From assembly GCA_036186865.1 (NCBI GenBank), contig AP025040.1, positions 45,944,321 through 46,008,320 on the forward strand: DNA of 64,000 nt, read 5' to 3'. The stretch comes from Eustoma russellianum. Taxonomy: Eukaryota > Streptophyta > Magnoliopsida > Gentianales > Gentianaceae. The notes below the pieces were generated by a model that searched no databases, was not told the DNA's origin, and was given only the letters and a program-made list of their open reading frames with translations. Numbering within the stretch: the stretch's first letter is position 1; the number at the start of each line of letters is the position of its first letter. Positions 31,949 to 43,030 of the stretch are shown in pieces. Both the position numbers and the translations under genes were made by a program.

Positions 31949-34845
31949 AAGTAAAGACACCGAAGTTCCTATAGCTTGAACAACAAGATTTCTAGGAAGT
32001 ATATTGAGCCCACGATTTCATCTTAGTAAAAGTTAATAGATGTGAAGATGAAATTGATCAAACACTTTCTTTCAATTCATTTGTCTCGTACAAGAATCTT
32101 CTATTGTCCCAAAGTTTTTTCTATTTCTCTATCTCCCAAAGCCGAAATAACTTCCCTCCAAATTTCAAAAAGCAAATTTTTTTCTCTCCTACCTTTACTT
32201 GGATACAAAACTCAAAAGTAGGACATTGCTAGTGAAATCCAATTATCATATACTCAAAAGCATACCTTAAGGATTAACAAAGAATAAGTTACGTACTATA
32301 TTGAATTGGTACAGAATTAACATGATACCAGTACTGGTCGTTTCATACATCATCGTCTCTCCTTCTAAAGCATCACAACTCGAACAACATATCCCATTTT
32401 CAAATTTCGTGGGTGGGGGTGGGGGGTGGGGGGTGGGGAATTGAGGAGAAAAAATAGATCTTCCCCAAATGAAGTATACAGAAATCACGGTCCAAACACC
32501 ACCTCAGACTGTCCAAGTTTACCCGGTGTCTAAATTATTCACACGGACAAAAGAGCAAGTAGTTAATGAACAAGTTACTGGCTGAAGTATAAGGGAAAGC
32601 TAAAGCTCCCTCAGAGCAAAGCCTCAGAAGTAAAAGCACAGGCAAAAAAGAAACATCAGCAACAGAATAACATGTCTGAAATTCATAGATTAAGCTGTAT
32701 GATGAAAAATTACTAATAACAAAGTATAGATGGGTAGGTAAGATGCACTAAGATAATGTCATTTGAAGAATATTAACAATGCAACGACATTGGGGATACA
32801 AACCAAATTAAGGCCAGAGAGCCCTTGGACAGGAACAGGCTGTGATCTTGGTTGAGTATCACCAGTTCCTAGTTGTCCGTACTCATTATTGCCCCAAGCC
32901 ATTAACTTTCTATCATCAAGGAGAGCCAAGTTGTGAAACGCCCCAACTGCTATCACTTTTACCTTTTCAAGTCCTTGCAATCTAACAGGAGTAGATATCT
33001 GCTTTCTGTGAAGTTTACAACACAAGCGTCAACAGAAGACCTGTAAACTAAAGGTTCTCAGGGAATAATCAGGATAATTCAACAACAAAACTATACATGT
33101 CTCCAGGAGGCCATGGTTGACCCCATGTCCATACATGTCCTTCACGGGTAAGAACAACAGAATGAGTGCCACCAGCAGCTACCTAAAGTACAAAAAGGAA
33201 AAGAGAAAAGTTACTCATTTTTGCCAGATAGAACACATTTCCAGGACGGAAAGACCAATAAAAGGATCATCTAAATATAGCAAAGATAAACCATTTTTCA
33301 GCTGGAGCATGGAGTCTTCTGCTTTTAAGAAAGAGCACATGCTGTCATCCAAATACTAACGATACAAGTCCTACTGCAAAATTCTATACCTTCTCTGTAT
33401 AAACCAATTAAGTTCAATAAGCCAAATAGTACTTCCTCAATGAGAGCCCACACCTGGCTTGTAACATGCAAAAGCAAATGAAAATGTATTGCAGAAGAGT
33501 TCTAAGATCACATATATATTTTTTTTTGGGGTGGGGGGGTGGGGGTGGATTCCAGTTAGAAAAGGAAATACAATTAGAGAAACATCTGATCCTCCATAAT
33601 ATCTTATAAACTGATGCAAAGAAGTAAATTAAGGAAACATTGGGTTAATTCACGCATTTTAGTCTCCAACTTGAACCAATCATTTACTCTAAAGGGATCA
33701 GAATGTGGCCACACAGAAAAAGGAAAAAGCATCTACTCTAAAGGGATCTGGATGTGGCAACACAGGAAAAGCAAAAGTTGCATTGTAGGCTGACAAATAA
33801 ATTCAATGAAATAAGTACCTGCCGAACAGTAAGCTTCGGGACACAACGCTGGGGAATCACAATATCCCTCCTGACAGGCTTACCAGTGTCATCTTTCCGC
33901 TCAGGTTCTTCACCACACTGCCCATACTCGTTCCCACCTGCGCTAACAAATCCAAAACCCTTCATAATGCATACCTTTAATATGCAACGAGCTTCTTTAG
34001 GCAAAAGACTCTCCCTTGGCCCTAGAATCTTGTAATGCATTATAAACAAATTTGTTTCCATGGTTCATTTTATAGCCAAAAACTAATAGGGGGAAAGGTA
34101 AATTTAAATACCCCAGGCATAGGCTCGTCCTTGATCATCAACAGCCAAACAATGCCATCCACCAATTGCCGCCTGAAGCAAATCTTAGTTTAAACTTCAA
34201 ACACTAAAACAAGAAAAGTATCCATACACAAAACTCCAATAGAAAAACAAATTTCTTGGTTGCCAACTAATATATTTTTGAAGAAATTAGCCTAAAAGTG
34301 AACACTCTAAATTGGGAAACTATTACCTGGACAATCTTAACATTCGAGAGAGCTTTAACTTGACTTGGGATATTCTCAGTTTTGGTCTCTGGTGGATGCC
34401 CCAAAGTCCCCCTTTGATTCCAACCCCATGTAAACAACTACAACCCCAAAAAAAGAAAAAGGGACTGAAGATACATAAGAACTCGGGGGGAGGCTGATCT
34501 TTCGAAAGCATAAAGTTATAAAAACACGTCTTTTCTTACCTTGCCGTCGTCACAAATTGCAAGAGAGTTCCGGCTGCCAGCGACGACGGAGGAAACTCTG
34601 TAAGGCTGTAGAGCTTTAATAGAGCAAACCCATTCTTTCTCATCGTTGTTGCCACTTCCTAACTGCCCATCTTCTCCTGAACCCCTGAAATTGCATAACT
34701 TTTTGTTATAATTAATTTAAAGGAAAGAAGACAACAATTTGTTCAGTAAAGATTGATGCTTTTCAGTGCTGGTAAGTATCAGAGGAGAAAAGAAGGGAGA
34801 AAGAAAGAAGACCATGAGATAACGCATGTTTTTGAGGCGGCCATA
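26514..34845 (-). CDS. RCC1-family seven-repeat protein
   Basis: Exons (minus): 34845-34814, 34684-34540, 34437-34327, 34172-34112, 33937-33819, 33182-33097, 33005-32804, 31858-31805, 27632-27522, 27103-27047, 26708-26514. All phases close, giving 390 aa. Seven RCC1 repeats make one seven-bladed beta-propeller: SWGSGEDGQLG at the N-terminus, then TWGWNQRGTLG, AWGGNEYGQCG, VWTWGQPWPPG, AWGNNEYGQLG, YGWGRGEHGRLG and TYGRGDHGRLGYG, with GG.H.. motifs between them. There are no extra domains, and the short C-terminus lacks the UVR8 tail; the UVR8 Trp cluster was not recognised. RCC1-repeat proteins range from Ran exchange factors to organelle splicing or signalling factors, so the exact role is open. 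The start is fixed by the 32-nt first exon (MAASKTCVIS plus TG), which splices to complete the first WG. Intron 8 (~4.2 kb) holds a copia element. Confidence 0.95.
28184..31487 (-). mobile_element. Ty1/copia element 3, internally deleted, in RCC1 intron 8
   Basis: Terminal direct repeats of ~180-190 bp (28184-28364 and 31297-31487) share GTATATACCTCAGTTATGAT, GATGGCCTTTATATA, CTTTCCTATAACGGC and ATTCTTTCTTATTCTAACA. Next to the right repeat, on the coding (minus) strand, lies TGGTATCAAAGC, one base off the usual initiator-Met PBS. A body of ~2.9 kb is short for copia: protease is followed directly by RT, so most of integrase is missing. I could not find a target duplication, and the outer LTR ends are uncertain by ~20 bp. 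It has the same strand as the host gene and is removed with the intron. Confidence 0.88.
28365..31229 (-). pseudogene. Copia-3 gag-pol remnant
   Basis: Gag starts at an ATG at 31229 and shows the typical SIWKSEDSMIMSWLIRSM segment (~30950). The CCHC knuckle CKYCNKEGHTVDDC lies at ~30400. Protease follows (SCIVDYGATNYMTNN, NVLHVP-like LLHVPNIIFNLLTVGKL, 29756-30115), with Asp-Tyr-Gly in place of the usual DSGA/DTGA. RT starts right after it, at ~29740 (NTDGTSNKYKARLVAK), then RNase H ends near 28400 (KINKHFIREKIEDKI, then a shifted frame with DILTKPV). Numerous stops and shifts. The protease-to-RT jump marks an integrase deletion of very roughly 1.5-2 kb. Confidence 0.85.
31901..31948. repeat. 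(CA)n(TA)n compound microsatellite
   Basis: About 14 CA followed by about 10 TA units, 43 bp from exon 8 of the RCC1-family gene, inside its intron 7. Likely length-polymorphic. Confidence 0.95.
32405..32440 (+). other. G-quadruplex-capable tract in RCC1 intron 7
   Basis: The plus strand reads GTGGGTGGGGGTGGGGGG and continues with two more G runs, five G3+ runs separated by single T. It matches the G4 consensus on the non-transcript strand of the RCC1 gene. A similar shorter tract lies at 33529-33549 in intron 5. Confidence 0.6.
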
Positions 34846-36227
34846 ACCTACTAGTATCACACTCTCAGTAGCTAGAAGAGGAGAAATTTCCTCTAGCAAT
34901 AGCACTGTCACTGTGTTACATCACATGTAGAGCCTTCTTATTGGAGATTGAACTTTTAAATAATTGGTAATTCTGGTTCAAGTACTTTAACAAACGATCA
35001 TCTTGTGATGGAGTTAGTTCACATTGTATATATCATCTCTACGACTACAAGCGTATGTACAAACCACTGATTATATCTCATCATAAGTTGGTATGTTTTT
35101 GTCTAATTATAAGTGAGATCCTGGGATACACCATCTATGAGTAAATGTAACAATTATTAAATCAGGTTCAAATTCCGATTCGATTTCTGAAAAAAACTGC
35201 TCCAATATGTTGAGCCGTGTAAGGGCGCATCAATGTAGCCAATAAGCAGCAAAGGGCCCCACTTAATCGATCAATTGATTACCATTATAGTCGTTTCCAG
35301 AAAGGGGCTCGGCGACTTGTCGGCTCATGTTCGTGGGGAATTTTTCTTAATCGCAACATTCCACTCTTGTGTGAGAATTTTCGGTCTAAGTTATAAGTGG
35401 ATGATTCTAACTTAGAAACTAATAGTGCAGAAATTCTATAATATTTAATAGCGTTAGAGAGTCGAAATTTTTCTTAAAGAAAAACCATCTGAGAATGAAG
35501 TTTGCAGATAATTCTATATTTGAAAGTAGAATTATATTTGAAAGTGTATGTACTGGAATGTTTATAGAAACTTTTCTTTTTGTTGTTCGAAATGAACGTT
35601 TTTTGATTCAACTAAACCCGCATTATGTGACGTTGTTTTTTTCCCTTTTGTATGTTTTGAACGGTTAATGAATATTTATGAGTTATCTGAGAGTGTCATG
35701 TGTCTTGTCTTCTTTGGGCATGACCATCAAACGGTGACACGTACTGAGTTGCATGATTGAGTTGTTGCTGCGACAGAAGTCTTATTGAACTGCTTGTCCC
35801 GAGCAGACCAAAGAGGCATTAAATACCAGGGCCATGGCTAACTTGTTACGCATGGACGAGTGTCCGATGTTGTCGAAGTGACAGCTGCGGCCGAGACAGG
35901 AATAATAGCTGAGGTGACCAGTTGAGACTGAAATGGCTGGCCATCGATGTCTCTGTACAAGAAGAGTCAATACTGACCTGAGATTCTAGTCGACGTCGAG
36001 AGGACGCCCTACGTCTTATAAGTCATGACGACTTAATTGTGTACTCAAACTCGAGTGACTGGCATGAACTCTAGATGATTTGTGTCTCCTGAAAGTCAAA
36101 TGACGTTGACTATAATAAACCATATTACATTTGTGGCTTTTTTTTTTTTTTTATGTGATAGTTTTGTCTCACGAGTCTCTTTCTTCCCCTTTTCTTCGTT
36201 CCCCAGAGTTAAACAAATGCGTAGTTA
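34846..36227. other. Upstream region of the RCC1-family gene
   Basis: Should contain the RCC1 promoter (reading left from 34845). I see no clear TATA box or other gene. The stretch 35700-36110 is less AT-rich than its surroundings but shows no recognised domain. A T run lies at 36140-36152. Confidence 0.35.
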
Positions 36228-36640
36228 ATGTTCCTTGAGGCATGTATTCATAAACCAAGAGTTTCTTATTGCCAGCAATGCAGTATCCAAGAAGAGCAAC
36301 AAGATGCCAGTGGCGGACCTTAGTCAAAACAGCAATCTCTGATTTAAATTCAGTCTATCCATTTCCTGTGAGTACACCGGACTCCAGTCTCTTGACTGCA
36401 ATTTTGGTTCCATCATGCAATTCTCTTTTGCACTGTCCAAGGCCTCCTTGACCCGAGATATTCTCTTCACTGAAATCATTGGTCACATTTCTGAGCACTT
36501 GAATGGAAATACCATTTTTTCTGCTTCCATCATTTGAATGTCACCGGTTCCACCATGGAAACTACCAGTTATGGTGGTGGTGTGAAAGAGAATGTGTTGA
36601 TTTTCAGGGGTTGAGAAAGAGAAGAACGAGGAGGGTTTTT
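36228..36640 (-). pseudogene. TMK-like receptor-kinase fragment
   Basis: The minus strand encodes the start of a TMK-type receptor kinase domain: GDIQMMEAEKMV (juxtamembrane), then in another frame VTNDFSEENISGQGGLG, ELHDGTKIAVKRLESGV, TEFKSEIAVLTKVRH, HLVALLGYC and LLVYEYMPQGT. The Lys of IAVKR is present. Lesions: a 1-nt deletion after KMV shifts the frame, the glycine loop has lost residues between GLG and ELHDG, and a TAG interrupts GNG*TEF. It stops abruptly near 36228 with no later kinase subdomains and no introns. Most likely a captured or duplicated piece and not a working gene. Confidence 0.85.
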
Positions 36641-36719
36641 GGTAAGTTGAAGGTTGCCGGAGTTGGAGGAGGGGGCTGCCGGCTCGGTAGCTGATTAGCC
36701 GCCTCATTGTCGTTGCTGA

Positions 36720-37480
36720 CTAATTCTCATGTGCTTCAGAGGGTGTAGGTTCCCTTTCACGGGAGCAATCTTCTACCGGTCACAAATTGAGCTAAGCCCA
36801 CCCTTTCATTTAGGACTAATTTGCTCAATCAAAAATGACCAAAGTTGAGCAAGACAGCAACATCAGTACAGAAGAATAAATGAAAAGTTAATGTTCAGAG
36901 TCGTTGACCTTATAACCTGCATACGTTCTCCGTGCGTGGTTCAGATCGATTACCAAATTTCACCATCTAATGTGCAAAGGACGTTTCCAATATACTAAGC
37001 TTCCGCATTTGCGTGAAGAGGCTGATATACAAAGTCTTACCCTACACTTGTGTTTTTGCATCTCGAATCCGTAAGCTCGTCTCTATCTAATGTGCAAAGA
37101 GGTGTATTTAAAACAGAGGATGAGAGACCGCGGAGATGGGTGTTCTTAAAGTAGGAATACTGCCTGAGAGAGTAAAGAATACATAAAACCTTAACTTCTG
37201 ACCTCATAACCTGCATATGTCTTGTGCGTTTGGATCAGATTGATTATCAAATTGTGTTTAAAACAGAGGATGAGACGTCCAGGGAGACAGATGTGCTTAA
37301 AAGTTACTAAAATAGGAATACTGCATTAGACAGTAACAGTCCAGCCACACAAAAAATATTGCATCTATGACATAGCCTTAAATCTAAAAAGAAGTTGCCT
37401 CACTTTATCTACGAGAATAACCTATCCCCAGATTCTGAAATATTCGCATACATGGAAGTTAGATCGTCGGATTTCATCAG
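36720..37480. other. Intergenic with a local direct repeat
   Basis: No gene. The block GTTTAAAACAGAGGATGAGA... TAGGAATACTGC occurs at ~37106-37165 and ~37256-37325, each preceded at similar distance by TATAACCTGCATA(C/T)GT (36910 and 37207). This indicates an imperfect tandem duplication of unequal unit lengths. Confidence 0.5.
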
Positions 37481-37499
37481 ATTATGATAAAACCTCTAG

Positions 37500-37700
37500 C
37501 TTCGAAATCTGGTAAACAAAGGGCGTTTTTGGTGTCCTAGCTCCCGAGTTTGTGCAGAATCCGGAAAGGGGCCGGATCGCTTTGTAATCTGATGTACGCA
37601 TCTTTGTCTTACATTTTGTGCAAGTGTCTTTTTCCGTGGCTCGAACATGTGATCTCAATGTCATAAAGTAGCAAATTAGACGCGTGTGGTACAACAGGTG
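37500..37700 (-). mobile_element. Au-like SINE, minus orientation
   Basis: On the minus strand it carries a B-box-like TGTTCGAGCCACGG, followed by the Au-family landmarks TGCGTACATCAGA, CCGGCCCCTTTCCGGA and a GGGAGCTAGG.CACC end. It is the same family as the plus-strand copy at 42852. No TSD was identified, so limits are approximate. Confidence 0.65.
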
Positions 37701-38830
37701 GCAACCAGCACTTCACACCATCTCTTTTCCCTCTTCGCTCACACGTCCCTTTCTGTCTTTCCCCTCCCTGTCATGGAGTAGAACATATGATATCTAATCA
37801 TCTTGGTGACGGTTTGAATCACTCCACCTAGGCAACAGACCTTTTGATTTAAACCTGACTGAGCTTTTAAAAGTGCATACCAGATTGCTTTGAGAGGCAT
37901 TTAGTTTAGTTTCTTTTAGCAGCCCGAAAACCTTACAAACAAGATCATAACAATCAAGGCTCAAAAAATTTACTAATTTTCCTATGCAATAGTATGTCAC
38001 CTCCCATTCATCAAGCTTACAACTAAACCAACTCATCGCTTCTGAGTTTTTCTGAAGCAACTATTAGGGTAACGCCACAAGCACATGCAGAAAGATCAAT
38101 ACACCTATAACTGCCAACTTTCAGCAATTTGATGATGACACCTACTTGCTTCAAGTCATTTCACGGAAGAGGAGTGCCAACTACTACAACAACAATAACA
38201 ACCATACCCAGTAATAATTACTGAAGCATCCAAATATATGACGTCAAACAGATAAAAGATCATCTTTCTTCTTTTCTTTTCCAACCCCTCTTGATCTTTC
38301 TTTATTGATTCTCTTTTTTTCTTTCTTTTTCATTTTGTTATTGTTGTTGTTGTTGGGGATAAGGAAAGTGGAAAGCCACCTGATCTTGAATTGATAACGA
38401 CATCTAATGCACAGTTATATTAGTGAAATCAGCAGGAGAGCTATAAGTCTGAGGGGTAGGAGAAGATTCAGACACATTAATCTAAAACGAGGAAAAGAAT
38501 ACCATTAATAGAAAATAAACGTCACCAAAGTCCACCGAAGCCTCATCTTAGGACATAACTTGCTCATAATGATAACATTTAACCCCCATGAGACATCAAA
38601 CGCTGGATGATAACATTAAACCCCATGAGAGATCAAACACTAGATGATAACATTAAACCGCATGAGACATCAAACACTAGATCTTTCCTTCACATAGAAA
38701 TACATCCATACTTTAGCCAAACATTTTAAACGTGAAGACCACTATCAAAGCATCAAATCCTTTCTATATCCGCCGAAAGATAGTACTAGACTAAAAAAAA
38801 TAGAAGGTAACATCGCTACACTAGAACTCA
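37701..38830. other. Downstream region of the 14-3-3 gene
   Basis: Contains the 14-3-3 3' UTR/terminator region and repetitive scraps. These are a TS/RTE-type tail on the minus strand at ~38180-38210 (reversed (GTT)n and TACTGGG) and a triplicated ~35-bp motif, GATAACATTAAACCCCATGA / GA(G/C)ATCAAACACTAGAT, at 38570-38690. No further gene. Confidence 0.45.
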
Positions 38831-40637
38831 TTAATTCTGGCCATCTGATTTGTCCTGTTTGGGTGCTTCCTTGATCTCATCCCCAGCATCCTCCTAAAAT
38901 CAAAGAGCACACGCAACAACCATAATCAGGAAAAATGGTTAGCTTGTTCAAAACTGCTAGTGTGTGCCAAAATCTCTTAGGTTTTGTTTCAGCATGCATT
39001 AAGAGTAATCACACATACACACTCAAGCAGACAGTTTGGACCAGCTATTGCGAAAAGCTAAACCAGATAACATGGGTTTGGATAAGGCAATGGAGTCCTT
39101 GTCCACATATGGGATACTCTACAGGTGTTTGTGCTTTTTTTTTTCAAAAGCCGTAGTTTTGACAGTGGAGAGCCGCTTTCTGGGCAGCAGATCCCATCCG
39201 CGTTGGAAAAAAAAAAAGGCATGCGTGAGTGTGTCTTGACTCTTGAGTGTGTGCCACAAGAAGAGCCAAAGAGAGGGAGACGGACCGAAATATCAGAGGT
39301 CCAGAGTGTCAGATTATCACGTAGTAGCTGCATGATCAGAGTACTGTCCTTGTAAGATTCCTCACCCAGTGTATCAAGCTCGGAGATAGCTTCATCAAAA
39401 GCCTACCATAGAAATCAGCAAAGAAGGGTGAGAATTCAAAAGCAACCTCCAGAAAAGGTACTAGTATTTGACTGATTCCTATGCTTGCACAAGTATACTA
39501 AAAGAATCAGAATTCAATGGCAACCTCCAGAAAAGGTACTAGTATTTTCTGATTCCTATGCTTGCATAAGTATACTTAAATGTCATAATTTAAACCCATT
39601 CAAACAACTATCTAATAGGCACAGGTATCAGACAGATAACTGAGGGTATAATTAGGGGCAGATGTAATAGTTGACTCGTATATGTAGGCTGTAGTTTTTC
39701 AGAAGTTCATCTAATTTCCAAGGGCACTGTATCTTTGTGTCTCTTCTACAAGACATGTAAGTCTTACATGTAACGGCTCCACTATAAATCTACCCACTTC
39801 TTCTAGAGAGACCATCAAATTCTGCTATTGTCCCTCATAATTATTCACCGTTAAGTAAGCTCACTAAAACAACCACTAAACATTACAAATACCAAGCACG
39901 TGTATGCTGCTGCTAAATTACCTGCTTCGCCAGGTTGCAAGCACGGTCAGGTGAATTGAGAATTTCATAGTAGAAGACAGAAAAGTTCAGGGCAAGACCA
40001 AGTCTAATGGGATGAGTTGGAGCCAAATCAGCCAAAGCAATATCCTGCATAAAGTAGTTAGACATGTAAGAAAATCAAGAAGCAACTAAAATAGTTCATA
40101 CTATTTTGATGGACGGTGAGGAAAATGCAGCTCGATTCCACTATTAACACAAACCTGAGCAGATTTGTAAGCCAACAAAGTGCTCTCAGCTGCCTCTTTT
40201 CTCTCAGCGCCTGTCTTAAACTCAGCTAGGTACCTGTGGTAATCTCCTTTCATCTTCAAGTAAAACACCTTGGACTCAGCCGAGGAGGCTGAGGGAACCA
40301 GGTGGGACTCAAGAAGGTTCAAAATGCCATCGCAGGTCTTGCTGAGCTCAGCTTCAATCTTACCCCTATAGTCCTTAATTATGCTCACATGATCTTCATT
40401 TCCACGGCTCTCTTCCTTTTGCTCAATGGAAGAGATAATCCTCCAAGAAGCCCTCCTAGCACCAATCACATTCTTATATGCCACAGAAAGAAGATTCCTC
40501 TCCTCCACAGTCAGTTCCTCCACATCAACAGTCTTTGCAACCTTTTCCATGAATTCAACCATTTCCTCGTATCGCTCAGCCTGTTCGGCCAACTTGGCCA
40601 TGTACACATTCTCCTCACGCGACTCTGGTGGCACCAT
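38831..40637 (-). CDS. 14-3-3 protein, non-epsilon type
   Basis: Coding exons (minus): 40637-40155, 40044-39922, 39402-39286, 38893-38831, all in phase 0, giving 261 aa, the usual length. The hallmark motifs are intact: ENVYMAKLAEQAERYEEM, RNLLSVAYKNVIGARRASW (signature 1), LKMKGDYHRYLAEF, NFSVFYYEI and YKDSTLIMQLLRDNLTLW (signature 2), which build the nine-helix dimer and the phosphopeptide groove. The C-terminal tail is acidic (EDAGDEIKEAPKQDKSDGQ). 14-3-3 dimers bind phosphoserine/threonine motifs in client proteins in cytosol and nucleus. The donor of intron 3 (TCG/GTCCGT) is weak but is the only one that keeps the canonical tail. A 5' UTR intron is likely (see 40651-41231). The non-epsilon assignment rests on the four-exon layout and sequence. 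Confidence 0.97.
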
Positions 40638-40650
40638 TTTTTCTTTCTTC

Positions 40651-41231
40651 CTTTAGTCTATGAGATCAAACAAACAGAATCACGGAATCATCCAAAAACC
40701 AAAAGACTCAGGAAAACATTAAGGCAGTACCAACATTCACAACAACAATGCTCAACTAAGCGCATCTGAATAACAAGTATCACAAATCCATCCAAAAGCA
40801 CCAGTAGATATATAGGGTACCCAGAGTGAAGGTATTTTTTTTAAAAAAAATAATTAAAAGAAGGGGGGGGGGGGGGGAACGCCAGATCTTTGGTCATCTA
40901 CGATTAATAAACAGCACTGCAAATACAATAAAATTACAAAAACAACTAATTATTCATTTCAGTTGCAGATTCCGCCTAAAAATAATAACAATTAAATCAA
41001 AATCCACTTGATCCAAACAAAACCTCATCAACACAACCAAAAATCCCTTCAGAACATTGTTAACAAATAGAAACCGTCTGTCTATCAGATCTACAAATAA
41101 TCAAAGCCCTAGCCTGTTTTACCGACATAAAACAACAGCGAAATAAATCAACAACATTCCGGAAAAAATCATAAAACTTACTAAAAATTAAGAATATATA
41201 AACCTGAAGCTGATTGAAGTAAAGAAAGTAC
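40651..41231 (-). other. Probable 5' UTR intron of the 14-3-3 gene
   Basis: The minus strand shows a donor CCGCAG/GTACTT at 41232/41231 and an acceptor GACTAAAG at 40651, 13 nt before the ATG. The intron would contain a 15-G run (40863-40877, plus strand). Leader introns are common in plant 14-3-3 genes. The promoter would lie right of ~41300. Confidence 0.55.
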
Positions 41232-41402
41232 CTGCGGTTAAATGGGGGAATCAGCAGACGGAAATAGAGATGAGGCTGAAGAGGAGAGGGGGAAAAGATG
41301 AGAAAAAGAGGGTGGCTTTAAAAGGAGAGGAGGAGGCGAGGTAAAAAAGTGGGGCAATGTGAAACGGACAAACGTGGGGCCGGAGGATGCTTAGTATATG
41401 AG

Positions 41403-41613
41403 GGGTCAATATTCGCGGATGAGACCCTATGAGGTTAAAAGTGAGTTAGAATATGAGACATATAATCACGCATCGTCACTTGTACAAAAGCAAATAGGTG
41501 TTGCAAATTTTTTTTTTAAAAAAAATGTTTTTGTACACATGGCAACGTGTGATTGGATGCTTCATATTTTGTCTCACTTTTAGCTTCATAGGATCTCATC
41601 TGCAATATTCGGG
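41403..41613. mobile_element. Fold-back MITE, copy 1
   Basis: About 210 bp with ~45-bp imperfect terminal inverted repeats: CAATATTCGCGGATGAGA..CTATGAGG.TAAAAGTGAG at the left against the reverse of CTCACTTTTAGCTTCATAGGATCTCATCTGCAATATTCG at the right. The interior also pairs (ATCACGCATCGTCACTTGTACA with GTACACATGGCAACGTGTGAT). No coding capacity. The TSD is uncertain. It lies upstream of the 14-3-3 gene. Confidence 0.7.
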
Positions 41614-41636
41614 CCTTTGTTTTCTTTGGTGGGGCT

Positions 41637-41835
41637 GTCGTCTTTACCGCGGGGTTGAGATGATAAAAGGTGGAAAATGAGTTCAAATATGAGGACTTTA
41701 ATCATGCGTCGACACATGTATAAGCAATTTTTTTAAAAAAAAAATCAAACCTCTTTCTTTTTTCTACACGTGGTTGAACATGATTGGAGGTGTTACATTT
41801 TATCTTTCTTCCTCTCCTTATCTCAACTTTACCGC
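41637..41835. mobile_element. Fold-back MITE, copy 2
   Basis: Adjacent to and related to copy 1: the interior shares ATCATGCGTCGACACATGTA, the AT-rich centre and ACACGTGGTTGAACATGATTGG. Its arms pair imperfectly (GCGGGGTTGAGAT against ATCTCAACTTTACCGC). More diverged than copy 1. Confidence 0.6.
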
Positions 41836-42850
41836 CTCATAATCCAACGGCTTCATTATGTTAACGGGTTCAGATCTCTTCACCGCCACTCCCTCACCGC
41901 ACGCGTCACCGCGTGACACGTGGCAGCAGGAGGGAGTGGTGAGGCTGGATAAGGGTCATCATACCCCCCTACTGTCACGTGTCGCGTTATAGAGAGCGCG
42001 GTAAGTCACCGCACGGTGTGGAGATTTCATCCGTATGTTAACCCTTTGTCATATTAATTACTACGTGGGTTCACACCAAATTGATTACTTGTTAGTTACT
42101 TGTGACAATATTCCATAGTTATGTTTTCCATTTTAGATTGTCACAAAATGTTGTCAGTTTTTTTATAATTAGCATATTAACTTATATTTGATTCTAAAAA
42201 TGTTCTTACAAAAAACAAATTTAACAATAAGTTAACGATATAAGAACTAATGTCTCAATTTGTAGAAGTAAAAGTTTGACATAACTTTAATGCATTAAGT
42301 GATGTTTAATAAAAAGTTGTATTTCTCAAATACGACTATAAATATGAAGTAATTATTTTTATCTAGAAAAATAATTTTGTACATCATTTGCATTTCATGA
42401 TGTTATATATACATCTATATTATACAAATGTGTATATATATGTGAAAGAGAGAGTGTGTGTGTGTTCATTTGGCCTGAAAGTAGGTCCGATCAAGCCTGC
42501 TTCAAACTTGTTAGATTGCAAATAATAATCTTAGCCAGTCTATTATATATATGATTCAAATATTTTTATGTTAAACGATTATCCATATTTTATGCATTAA
42601 CAACGGTTATTTAAATTTACATTTAGTTACAAAAGTGCAACATTTAACGAGAAAGTTTGGATAATCATTGTAAAAAAAAAATGTAAACATGTGTGTATAT
42701 ATATATATAACAAAGATACATATAGATAATCATTGTGAATACTGAAGATACGTATAATCATTCAAAAAACTATAAACGTTTAGATAAACATTGTTTAATA
42801 TTAAAAATATGGATAAAACTAAAAAAAAAGTGTGATCATATGAAATCTGA
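41836..42850. other. AT-rich intergenic stretch
   Basis: No genes. The start (41870-42010) is relatively GC-rich with ACACGTGGC (G-box/ABRE-like) and TCACGTGTCGCG, possible bZIP or bHLH sites of unknown target. The rest is AT-rich with TA tracts. Confidence 0.35.
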
Positions 42851-42851
42851 A

Positions 42852-43030
42852 GGCGTGCTTTGGAGCAACTGATAAGGTTGCTGTTTTTGTGACCTTGAAG
42901 TCACCGGCTCGAGCCGCAGAAGCACCCTATTACATAAAAAGTGTAGAATAAGGATGCGTACATCAGATTGCTAATTGATTCGGCTCCTCCCGAACCCTCC
43001 GTAAATGTATGAGTCTAGTATACGAGGAAC
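42852..43030 (+). mobile_element. Au-like SINE
   Basis: A tRNA-derived head with an A-box-like GGAGCAACTGATAAGGTTGC and a B-box-like GTCACCGGCTCGAGCCGC. Then come the Au landmarks TAAGGATGCGTACATCAGA and the GGCTCCTCCCGAACCC motif. It ends near ATGTATGAGTCTAGTATAC. No open frame. The limits are approximate because no TSD was found. Confidence 0.75.

Noticed and set aside
26514..34845. UVR8 photoreceptor identity for the RCC1-repeat gene
   Set aside because: The propeller fits, but the C-terminal extension is absent and I did not see the UVR8 Trp-cluster motifs, so only the family is called.
40302..40769. 155-codon plus-strand frame over the 14-3-3 gene
   Set aside because: Antisense shadow of exon 1 of the 14-3-3 gene.
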